The position numbers and the translations under genes were made by a program. From the NCBI GenBank assembly GCA_017646945.1, contig JAGCLN010000033.1, positions 1 through 16,854 on the forward strand: a stretch of 16,854 nucleotides of DNA, in the 5' to 3' direction. This document shows, one piece after another, positions 5,327-12,319 of the stretch (its first letter is position 1; each line of letters opens with the position of its first letter). The notes under the pieces were generated by a model. That model was given only the letters and a program-made list of their open reading frames with translations. It had not been told where the DNA came from and ran no database searches. The DNA is from Clostridia bacterium (GTDB taxonomy: Bacteria > Bacillota > Clostridia > Christensenellales > Borkfalkiaceae).

Positions 5327-5923
5327 ATGGAAACAGTAGACATTAAACTTACGGAATTGAAACCGTACGAAAAAAATGCAAAGAAGCACCCGCCCGAACA
5401 AGTCAGAGCGGTGGCGGAAAGCATAAAACAGTACGGCTGGGCACAACCGATAGTAGTTGACGAAAACAACGAAATTATAATCGGTCACGGAAGGCTTAAA
5501 GCAGCGAAGTTATTAAAACTTACTACTGCGCCTTGCTATATTCTCAAAGGGCTTACGAACGAGCAAAAACGTAAACTGCGCTTGCTTGACAACAAGACAA
5601 ACGAGAGCGAGTGGGATATGGAAATGTTAAAGGACGAACTTGCCGACCTTGACTTTTCGGACTTTCCCGATATAAATTTCGGCATTCTTTCGGACGAAGA
5701 AGAAAAAGAGATTATAGAAAACGACAATTTTTTTGACGATATAGAGAAAGAAGAAACTCACTACGGCGTTCCTTATCAAGGCAACAAGTCAAGAATAGCA
5801 GACATTATTCTTGAAGTTTTACCGAGCGGGAAAAGGCTTGTTGATTTATTTGGTGGGGGGGGTGCATTACTCATTGCGCCATTCTCAAAAACAAGTGGGA
5901 AGAGTTTCTATATAACGACATAA
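5327..5923 (+). CDS. ParB-like / adenine methyltransferase fusion, 5' part (frameshifted)
   Basis: 198 residues from ATG 5327, chosen because AAGGAAGG (5313-5320) precedes it; an ATG at 5309 lacks such a site. Residues 4-95 are a ParB/sulfiredoxin-type domain (ELKPYEKNAKKHPPEQV, SIKQYGWAQPIVVDE, IIIGHGRLKAAKLL), common at the N-terminus of phage methyltransferases. Residues 146-179 begin a D12-class adenine methyltransferase: YGVPYQGNKSRIA is the N-terminal SAM-binding motif and LVDLFGGGG is motif I. After the eight-G tract (5855-5862) the frame goes wrong, giving a meaningless tail, ...SGKSFYITT, and a stop. Adding one G or removing two would join it to the next frame. As written the enzyme is truncated within its SAM-binding core. 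Confidence 0.9.
   Translation: METVDIKLTELKPYEKNAKKHPPEQVRAVAESIKQYGWAQPIVVDENNEIIIGHGRLKAAKLLKLTTAPCYILKGLTNEQKRKLRLLDNKTNESEWDMEMLKDELADLDFSDFPDINFGILSDEEEKEIIENDNFFDDIEKEETHYGVPYQGNKSRIADIILEVLPSGKRLVDLFGGGGALLIAPFSKTSGKSFYITT
5855..5862 (+). repeat. Eight-G homopolymer at the frameshift point
   Basis: Eight consecutive G follow GGT in the codons for the glycine loop of methyltransferase motif I. Downstream, the correct frame (CITHCAILKNKWEEFLYND) resumes at 5863 and runs to 6588; that frame has a TGA at 5842-5844, so the switch must fall between 5845 and 5923. It is the longest G run in the window and a classic substrate for strand slippage. Confidence 0.9.
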
Positions 5924-5928
5924 ACCCT

Positions 5929-6588
5929 ATGATAACAGGGCTTTTTATGGACGCTATTCACGGGAAATACCACGACGAAAAAAGAGTTATAACCCGCGAA
6001 GACTTTAACGCACTAAAAGATACTGACGCTTATGTTAAGTATATATGGTCTTTCGGGAATAATGGAACGGGATATTTATGGGGCGAGAAAATTGAAGAAA
6101 TAAAATGTACTGCGTGTCATTGCTTGATGGACGATAACTTACACGATAGACGGTTGGCATATAAACGGTTTATTAGCCTTTTAGAAGCGAGAAAAGTTAA
6201 AGATATAGATAGATTACAATCCATAGAACATTTGCAAGCCTTAACGCAGTTAGAAGCACTTCAAAGGTTAGAAGTTTCAAACATAGATTATCACGATTAT
6301 AAATATAAAGACGGCGATATAGTTTATTGCGATATACCATACGAAAAAACGGATAAAAAAGGCTGTAACGATTACGGGGTTTTGTTTAATTCGTTAGAGT
6401 TTTATGCGTGGGCACACAAACAACCATATCAAGTCTTTTTTTCGTCTTATGAAATATCGGATAAGACTTTTGACAGAATAAAGATTAAAGACGTTAGTTC
6501 TCTTATTGGGGCGAATACAAACGGACAAAAAGTCACCGAATATCTTTACAGCAACAAAAAGATAGATTATAAGGAAGGTAAAATATGA
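5929..6588 (+). CDS. D12-class DNA adenine methyltransferase, 3' part (frameshifted)
   Basis: The true coding sequence of this frame extends upstream of ATG 5929 to about 5863 and reads CITHCAILKNKW, EEFLYNDINPMITGLF, which continues motif I of the fusion exactly as D12 (Dam-like) phage enzymes do. The ATG at 5929 lacks a ribosome binding site, so independent translation is doubtful. Counting from that ATG, residues 20-55 (ITREDFNALKDTD, YIWSFGNNGTGYLWG) are family-typical. A Leu/Gln-rich helix sits at 94-116. IVYCDIPYEKT (131-141) is the catalytic motif IV, in the DIPY variant of DPPY. VFFSSYEISD lies further on. Intact, the fusion would be about 420 residues. The TGA overlaps the next ATG (ATGA). 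Target sequence cannot be read from the protein. Confidence 0.9.
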   Translation: MITGLFMDAIHGKYHDEKRVITREDFNALKDTDAYVKYIWSFGNNGTGYLWGEKIEEIKCTACHCLMDDNLHDRRLAYKRFISLLEARKVKDIDRLQSIEHLQALTQLEALQRLEVSNIDYHDYKYKDGDIVYCDIPYEKTDKKGCNDYGVLFNSLEFYAWAHKQPYQVFFSSYEISDKTFDRIKIKDVSSLIGANTNGQKVTEYLYSNKKIDYKEGKI

Positions 6589-7406
6589 TAGAGAAAGTAA
6601 ACCCTTGTCACCCCGACAAGATAGCAGATAGAATAGCGGGGGCGATAGTTGACCTTGCGTATAAGAAAAACGACACGCCCAAAGTAGCGGTAGAAGTTCT
6701 TATCGGTCACGGCGTTTGTCACATAATCAATGAAACGTCAGAACACTTTACAAAGGACGAAATAAAAGCCATTGTAAGCCGTATAGCGGGCGAAATGGGT
6801 TTAGACTATAAAGAATACAAGCAAGACGTAAAGTTAGCACAAAACCAAAGTGACGGGCTGAAATGCGGGGATAACGGAATATTCAAGGGCGTAATGATAA
6901 GTAAAGAAGAAGCGGAATTATCTAAAATTGCTCGAACGATATATTGGAAGTATAGGACGGACGGGAAATACATATTGAATAAAGGCGAATTGATTATTTG
7001 TCAAAGTAACGCTGAAGCGGAAGAGATAAAAGAAGTTTATCCTTACGCAAAGATAAACCCGTTAGGATATTGGACGGGTGGAACGAACGTAGATACGGGC
7101 GCAACAAATAGAAAACTCGGCTCGGATATGGGGCGTTCGGTAACGGGTGGCGGTTTGCATGGAAAGGACTTGACCAAAGCGGACGTGTCGATTAACGTTT
7201 ATCTTCACAAATTAGCGCAAGAAAATCGCTGCGATTATCAAGCGGTTTGTGCGATAGGCGACGAGATGGTTATAATTCAAGAGTTATGCGGTTTAAGTTG
7301 TACGGGATATTATAGTAAGCCGTACGCTGAAATTGTAGAAGAAGCAAAAAAACATATAGACTTTATCGGCGGTTTTGAAAAGTTAGCCGAATGGGGTTTG
7401 TTTTAA
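6585..7406 (+). CDS. metK: Compact phage S-adenosylmethionine synthetase
   Basis: 273 residues against about 380-400 for cellular MetK, but the catalytic blocks are present in order. CHPDKIADRIAGAIVD (8-23) corresponds to the GHPDK ATP/methionine site. CGDNGIF (94-100) matches the GAGDQG loop and DGK lies at 126-128. TGGTNVDTGATNRKLGSD (164-181) matches the GDAGLTGRK block, and GGGLHGKDLTKAD (188-200) matches the P-loop-like GGGAFSGKDPTKVD. The enzyme makes S-adenosylmethionine from methionine and ATP. Its ATG overlaps the stop of the methyltransferase (ATGA) behind AAGGAAGG, so cofactor supply is coupled to modification. It could also offset SAM-degrading or SAM-limiting conditions during infection. 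Compact forms like this are known from phages; activity is inferred. Confidence 0.92.
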   Translation: MIEKVNPCHPDKIADRIAGAIVDLAYKKNDTPKVAVEVLIGHGVCHIINETSEHFTKDEIKAIVSRIAGEMGLDYKEYKQDVKLAQNQSDGLKCGDNGIFKGVMISKEEAELSKIARTIYWKYRTDGKYILNKGELIICQSNAEAEEIKEVYPYAKINPLGYWTGGTNVDTGATNRKLGSDMGRSVTGGGLHGKDLTKADVSINVYLHKLAQENRCDYQAVCAIGDEMVIIQELCGLSCTGYYSKPYAEIVEEAKKHIDFIGGFEKLAEWGLF

Positions 7407-7415
7407 GGTGATATA

Positions 7416-7811
7416 ATGGCAAGGAAACCCACAGGGCGACCAAACGGGAGACCAAGAATAGAAATAAATAGCGAGCAGTTTAAGAAACTCTGCGAACTTC
7501 ATTGTACAAAGGAAGAAATCGCGGGGTTTTTTAGTTGTACGGAAGAGACGATTGATAATTACTGTAAGCGGGAACACGGGGAAAGTTTTTTAGGGGTATT
7601 TAAAAAACTATCTGCAGGTGGGAAAATGTCTTTAAGACGCTATCAGTTCGAGTTGGCAAAGCATAATGCTTCAATGGCAATTTTTTTAGGTAAGAATTTG
7701 TTAGGGCAAACGGACAACACAGAAATCAACCAAAGTGAAGGGTTAAAAATCGTCGTAGAGAAGAAAGTCATTGACTTAACGGACGGAAAGAATGGAAGCG
7801 ATACATTATAA
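7416..7811 (+). CDS. terS: Terminase small subunit
   Basis: 131 residues. An Arg/Gly/Pro-rich start (MARKPTGRPNGRPR, AT-hook-like) is followed by a helix-turn-helix (FKKLCELHCTKEEIAGFFSC, TEETIDNYCKREHG) of the kind used by small terminases to bind the packaging site. The second half (MSLRRYQFELAKHNASMAIF, LGKNLLGQTDN) is the typical stretch before the oligomerisation region. The next gene is the large terminase and overlaps by 20 bases, fixing the assignment. The start follows AAGGTGAT just after the SAM synthetase stop. Its role is recognition of phage DNA and regulation of the packaging motor. Confidence 0.9.
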   Translation: MARKPTGRPNGRPRIEINSEQFKKLCELHCTKEEIAGFFSCTEETIDNYCKREHGESFLGVFKKLSAGGKMSLRRYQFELAKHNASMAIFLGKNLLGQTDNTEINQSEGLKIVVEKKVIDLTDGKNGSDTL

Positions 7812-9120
7812 CCCGATTATTCCGAAGAACTTTATGCCTTTAATGAAGAGCAACGCCGAGAACGGCACGCATAGATTTTCTGTTCGTGGCGGTCGTTATA
7901 GCGGAAAGACGGAAACGGTCATAAGAGACGCATTAGACGGCTTTATCAGCATTAAAGGCGCGAATATAGTTCTTGCCCGTGCTGACGATTGCGATTTCAG
8001 AAAAACTACGTTTGCGACCGTTAAAAAGGTCTTACACGAGTTTGGCATTGCGCCGTATTGCGATATCCCCAAAAGGGTTGGCGATATTGTATTCAAGCCG
8101 AACGGGAACATAATAAGGTTCATAGCGACGGGTGGAGACGAACATCGAACGAAAGGGCTTGACTTTGAGAACGGATACGTCCATAGGTTCATACACGACG
8201 AAGCGCAAGAGTTATCCGAAGACTACGAAGTCAAAGGCGCAGAAAAGACCTTGCTTCGTCTTATGGGCGAAACGACAAAGTGGATATATATTTATAACCC
8301 GCCACCGAACAAAGGCGAGTTTGCAAACGTTTACTTTCCCGAACAAGTAAGAGCGGGCAGAGCGATAGAGATATATTCGTCGTGGAAAGATATCTACAGG
8401 TTATTGCCCAAAGAAGTTATATCCGAAATAGAGAAAGATAAAGCGCAAGATTACAACTATTATCTTTATGAATACATGGGACACCCGTTAGCAAGTAAGG
8501 GGCTTGTATATCCGCAATTCAGACGTGATAAGCACGTAGTCAATATCTATAACTTATTAGCACAAGGCGATAAAGTCAGCGAGTTAGTTTTAGGGCTTGA
8601 CGAAGGAACGGTGTACGACAGCACTTGCGTTACTGCGTTGGCGATAATGTTTTCGGGGCGAGCGGTCGTGTTAGACTGTTACGAGAACGACCCGTTGATA
8701 TTAGGTCAGCAAAGCCCAAGTCAGCAGTCAAAGGCTTTAATTGCGTTCACGAACGATTTATTATTTAAGTTTTCGTTTTTAAGGCTTGTACAAAGACGGT
8801 GGATATTCGAGTGTGCAGAAGGCGGACAAATGCTTATGCTACAATTCGAGCAAGACACTTACGGAACGGAAGCGTGCGAGAAAGTAACGCAAAAAAATAT
8901 TATGGGCGATATAAAGCGAGTAAGAAGTATGCTATCAGAAGGCGTGCTTCTTTTTCATGTTGCCGATAACGTCAATACGGAAAGGCTTTGCGCCGATATA
9001 GAAAATTACGTATTCGACGAGAAGACAAACACGGTCAAGAAAGGGCAGAGAGACGATACGATAGATAGTTTAGAATACGCGACTAAATTGTACTACGACA
9101 GCCCGATAGTAACGAATTAA
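7792..9120 (+). CDS. terL: Terminase large subunit (PBSX-like)
   Basis: 442 residues, normal length for the family. The N-terminal ATPase carries Walker A SVRGGRYSGKTETV (GGRYSGKT at 33-40), Walker B region YVHRFIHDEAQEL (130-141, acidic pair D136/E137) and a coupling segment IYNPPPNKG (167-175). The C-terminal nuclease carries ELVLGLDEGTVYDST (D270 a likely metal ligand) and RDDTIDSLEYATK (420-432) with further acidic ligands. The protein cuts concatemeric DNA and pumps it into the prohead through the portal. It overlaps terS and is followed ten bases later by the portal gene. Confidence 0.96.
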   Translation: MEAIHYNPIIPKNFMPLMKSNAENGTHRFSVRGGRYSGKTETVIRDALDGFISIKGANIVLARADDCDFRKTTFATVKKVLHEFGIAPYCDIPKRVGDIVFKPNGNIIRFIATGGDEHRTKGLDFENGYVHRFIHDEAQELSEDYEVKGAEKTLLRLMGETTKWIYIYNPPPNKGEFANVYFPEQVRAGRAIEIYSSWKDIYRLLPKEVISEIEKDKAQDYNYYLYEYMGHPLASKGLVYPQFRRDKHVVNIYNLLAQGDKVSELVLGLDEGTVYDSTCVTALAIMFSGRAVVLDCYENDPLILGQQSPSQQSKALIAFTNDLLFKFSFLRLVQRRWIFECAEGGQMLMLQFEQDTYGTEACEKVTQKNIMGDIKRVRSMLSEGVLLFHVADNVNTERLCADIENYVFDEKTNTVKKGQRDDTIDSLEYATKLYYDSPIVTN

Positions 9121-9129
9121 GGAGCAAAT

Positions 9130-10800
9130 ATGGCAGTCAATAATACTTATTCAACGGCGGTAACGAACGCACCGAGCCGAAAAATATTCCGTCCTATGTT
9201 TAGGGCGCGTTGGCAGAATATGCAGAATATCGTCAATGATAGCGCGTTCATAGATATGATACCCGAACCGTATGTAAGTTATTATATCGCCTACATTCAG
9301 CAATGGTTACAATGGTCTCGTGGCTTTGTACCTATGTTGCACCGTTCGGACTTCTTCTCGACGGGAATGGGTTATACGGTATGCGAGACGATAGCGCGTG
9401 AGTGTATGCGTGGCGGTTACCGTTTCGAGAGTAAGAACGAAGCCTTAAAAGACTTTATGGACGAATGGGCGAAGAACGACGATTTTACGGGCGACCTTTA
9501 CGAGATGTTTTTCAATTCGTCGGCTGGTGGTAACTGCATTATGGTTGCAACGCCGATTAAGGGCGACGTGTATGTAACGGCATATCCGATTAACCGTTGC
9601 TTTTTCCAAATCGGAAGACGTAACGACGTAACGCAAGCGACTATTCTTAACAGGTTTAGTGCGGGCGAAGACGTTTACTACGCGAAAGAAACAAGAATAT
9701 TCAACAATGGTAAAGCGTATTACCGTGTTATGTTAGGCAAGGGAACGCTTGTCGTATCGCCCACGTGGAGCGCAACAGGAATTAAAGACGTTCCCGATAA
9801 GATAAAGGCACAATGGGAATACACCTACGGCGATATTCAGCCGAGCAAATGGTACGAATTACCACTTGAAAGTTTAGGCGTTTACAATATCAAGAACAAG
9901 TCAAACGCAAGTGCTATTGCGGATATGCCAGGGTATAGCGACTCGTCGCTTCATACGGCGTTAGATATATTGTATTCAATAGACTATAACTACACCCAAG
10001 CGCAAGTAGATATGTATATGGGAAAGTCCTATGCATTGATACCCAAGCAAATGGGCGGAGCAAGTATAGATACTCGTGGTGGCGGTGTTGCTGACGGTAT
10101 GAGTTACAAAGACGCAATAACGGTCGGCAGTAGGGCATTAGACGAGCAATTTTTTACCGAAGTTACGCCAAACGGCATAGACGGTAAGCCTATACAACCT
10201 ACATTGTTACAGCCCGATTTAAGGGGCGAAGCGCATAAGTATATACGAGATAGCGACCTTGAACTTCTTGCGAGTAAGGTCGGGTTATCGTCGTCCACTC
10301 TCGCAAATCATCTTTCATACAACAGCGATAAGACGGCAACGCAAATTGACAGCGAGAACGGAACGACCGAAAGCACGGTCAGAACGAAAAGAGACCTTGC
10401 AACCGCTTCTATTAACCTTATGCTTAACGATATAGCGAAATTTTACGGCTTTACGGAGAAAGTAGAAATATCGTGGGGAACGCCGAGCGTCAATTCTTCA
10501 CAGCGTAATCAAGATTTATTGAACGAGTATCAAGCGGGAACAATAACGCTTGAAAAATACTTAAAGAAGCGTTGGACGGAATTATCCGAAGAAGAAGCGC
10601 ACGAATGGGCGGAAGAGATAAAGAAAGAACAAAACGAAAAAAACTCTGCTGATTTAAGCGAGTTTTATGGTGGGCTAAATGACGATAGCGAACAAACCGC
10701 TGAATTACCAAGCGTTGGCTTTGGAAGAAGCGGAAGCGAAAATACGGGAAACGGTGCGAAGCGAGTACCTAAAACGAACCCCGAAACCGCAAATAAATAA
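9130..10800 (+). CDS. Portal protein
   Basis: 556 residues, the ring at the prohead vertex through which DNA enters. Assignment rests on length, on its place between TerL and a MuF-type protein, and on portal-like content. An N-terminal region has aromatic helices (VSYYIAYIQQWLQWSRGF), the middle has beta-rich strands (NCIMVATPIKGDVYVTAYPI), and LSSSTLANHLSYNSDKTATQIDSENG lies in the late clip/crown region, where portals often carry a similar helix. The C-terminal tail is charged (EEEAHEWAEEIKKEQNEK). The start follows AAGGAG. The last 40 codons overlap the next gene in another frame, which is unusually long. Confidence 0.9.
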   Translation: MAVNNTYSTAVTNAPSRKIFRPMFRARWQNMQNIVNDSAFIDMIPEPYVSYYIAYIQQWLQWSRGFVPMLHRSDFFSTGMGYTVCETIARECMRGGYRFESKNEALKDFMDEWAKNDDFTGDLYEMFFNSSAGGNCIMVATPIKGDVYVTAYPINRCFFQIGRRNDVTQATILNRFSAGEDVYYAKETRIFNNGKAYYRVMLGKGTLVVSPTWSATGIKDVPDKIKAQWEYTYGDIQPSKWYELPLESLGVYNIKNKSNASAIADMPGYSDSSLHTALDILYSIDYNYTQAQVDMYMGKSYALIPKQMGGASIDTRGGGVADGMSYKDAITVGSRALDEQFFTEVTPNGIDGKPIQPTLLQPDLRGEAHKYIRDSDLELLASKVGLSSSTLANHLSYNSDKTATQIDSENGTTESTVRTKRDLATASINLMLNDIAKFYGFTEKVEISWGTPSVNSSQRNQDLLNEYQAGTITLEKYLKKRWTELSEEEAHEWAEEIKKEQNEKNSADLSEFYGGLNDDSEQTAELPSVGFGRSGSENTGNGAKRVPKTNPETANK

Positions 10801-11731
10801 ACTTATAGTTATAATAATCGAAAACGCCTTAAAAGACGTTAAAATTCCCGAATTAAGGCGTGTAAGCAAATTATCGCTTGTCAATTTTTATCTTCGACAA
10901 TACGCCGAAATCAGCCGTTTAACGCCCCAAATGCTCGAAGTTGTAGCCGTCTTAAAGGCTTTAACAAGCGGAGAGATAACAACCCAAAATAAACGGGTTT
11001 TAGGGCTACGAGCGGACGGAATTTATATCGAAGGCGGTAAGGTTATCGTACCGAAAGCGAACTTATACGGCGTGCCTATGCGAGAGTTTGCGGGGCGATA
11101 TATGGATAAGAACGTTCGTCCTGTACTTGATAGACTATCCGAGCAACAAGCATTAGACCCCGACGATATACGCGGGCGAAATTCTTTACGCAACCGCGCG
11201 GAAATGGAAGTCAGATATAACGACCATTTACGACAGATAGACAACTTAAAATCGGCGGGGCATACACTTGTTATAGCAAGCACGCACGCCGACTGTTCAG
11301 AGCGTTGCCGACCGTGGCAAGGGCGTGTTTATTCGTTAGACGGAACGAGCGGAACTACAAGCGACGGGCGAAAGTTTATACCACTCGAAAAAGCGACGGA
11401 CGTTATATACACTACCAAAGCGGGAAAAACGTATAAAAACGGGCTTTTAGGGTTTAATTGTCGTCATTATCTCGTACCTTATACAAAAGGTTTTCAATTT
11501 CCGCCGCCTAACGTCAAAGAAGAGCGAAAACAATATGCTATAACGCTGAAACAAAGGGCGTTAGAGCGAAATGTTAGGCGTTGGCGAACGGAAGCGTTGA
11601 CAAGTAAGGGAATAGACGATAAGCGGTATATAGAAGCCCGAAAAAAAGCGGAAGCGTGGAATAACGCTTATATTAAGTTTTCAAAAGATAACGGACGGGC
11701 TTATTACCCGTCAAGAACAAAAATTATATAA
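10679..11731 (+). CDS. Minor capsid protein 2 / MuF-like head protein
   Basis: 350 residues. The domain around 198-268 carries the signature of phage minor head proteins: THADCSERCRPWQGRVYSLDG, then TDVIYTTKAGKTY and GLLGFNCRHYLVPY, with paired Cys and His. The first part (about 10-150) is helical. Such proteins sit at the portal vertex and are often ejected or needed for head assembly. The only ATG before the conserved part is at 10679, with a weak GGTGGG in front, which makes a 122-base overlap with the portal gene. A TTG start a little further on would shorten the overlap but has poorer support. The TAA is part of the following terminator hairpin. Confidence 0.88.
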   Translation: MTIANKPLNYQALALEEAEAKIRETVRSEYLKRTPKPQINKLIVIIIENALKDVKIPELRRVSKLSLVNFYLRQYAEISRLTPQMLEVVAVLKALTSGEITTQNKRVLGLRADGIYIEGGKVIVPKANLYGVPMREFAGRYMDKNVRPVLDRLSEQQALDPDDIRGRNSLRNRAEMEVRYNDHLRQIDNLKSAGHTLVIASTHADCSERCRPWQGRVYSLDGTSGTTSDGRKFIPLEKATDVIYTTKAGKTYKNGLLGFNCRHYLVPYTKGFQFPPPNVKEERKQYAITLKQRALERNVRRWRTEALTSKGIDDKRYIEARKKAEAWNNAYIKFSKDNGRAYYPSRTKII

Positions 11732-11761
11732 AGCACTTACCTTTTAGGCGAGTGCTTTTTT
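11730..11761 (+). terminator. Intrinsic terminator between the minor head protein and scaffold
   Basis: AAAGCACTTACC (11730-11741) pairs with GGCGAGTGCTTT (11747-11758) over 12 positions with one mismatch and one G-U. The loop is TTTTA and six T follow (11756-11761). Its left arm repeats the sequence of the terminator at 5277. Genes downstream have no obvious promoter of their own, so readthrough or antitermination in the late operon is likely. Confidence 0.75.
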
Positions 11762-11796
11762 AATAGCAAAAAACAAAATAAAGGAGAAACAAAAAA

Positions 11797-12282
11797 ATGG
11801 CACTGTTCGGAAACAAGAAACTTACTCTTGACGAAATTCTTAAAGGCATTGACGAACTCGCACCCGAAGATAAGGACAAAGTAAAAGAAAAGCTGCAAGA
11901 CCTTAACAAAGCGGAAGACGAGCGCGAAATCGACAAAATCGAAGAAGAGAAAGCCGACGACGTAGAAGTCAAAGACGAAAAGAAAGACGAGAAAGAAGAA
12001 GAAACCGAAGAAATCGGGAAAGACGTTGACGAAGTAGAAGACGAAGTTAAAGACGACGAGCCTATTGATAAGCCTGTCGTCGAAACGGAAGAAGAAGCGG
12101 TCGAGACGAAAACCCCCGAAGAAACGGAAAAAGGCGATAACTACGACGAAAGACTTTCAAGAATTGAAAGCGACGTCGCGGAAATCAAACAAATTCTTGC
12201 GGTAAGCAAAAAAGAGCCGAAAGAAGTTGATTCGAGTATGGCGGATAAACTTTCGGAACTTGACCGCAAATTCAACGGTTAA
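11797..12282 (+). CDS. Putative scaffolding protein
   Basis: 161 residues with very high Asp/Glu/Lys content, no Cys and almost no aromatic residues. Residues 1-35 form a short folded start (MALFGNKKLTLDEILKGIDE). A long acidic low-complexity stretch follows (about 40-115), and the C-terminal end has a predicted coiled coil (RLSRIESDVAEIKQILAVSK) and a helix (MADKLSELDRKFNG). A soluble, charged, helical protein directly before the major capsid gene is the normal place and character of a scaffold, which guides prohead assembly and then leaves. No family motif proves it. The start follows AAAGGAGAAAC, matching the ribosome binding site of the capsid gene. Confidence 0.75.
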   Translation: MALFGNKKLTLDEILKGIDELAPEDKDKVKEKLQDLNKAEDEREIDKIEEEKADDVEVKDEKKDEKEEETEEIGKDVDEVEDEVKDDEPIDKPVVETEEEAVETKTPEETEKGDNYDERLSRIESDVAEIKQILAVSKKEPKEVDSSMADKLSELDRKFNG

Positions 12283-12319
12283 ACCTAAAAAAAATTATAA
12301 ATAAAGGAGAAACAAAACA

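Noticed and set aside
7409..7418. A second TGATATAATG, identical to the promoter at 4579, at the start of terS.
   Set aside because: Here the sequence is the ribosome binding spacer and start codon of terS; a transcript starting from it would begin inside the gene. Shared sequence looks coincidental.
11760..11972. A Ser-rich reverse-strand open frame with a hydrophobic C-terminus.
   Set aside because: It mirrors the acidic Glu/Asp codons of the scaffold-like gene; composition artefact.
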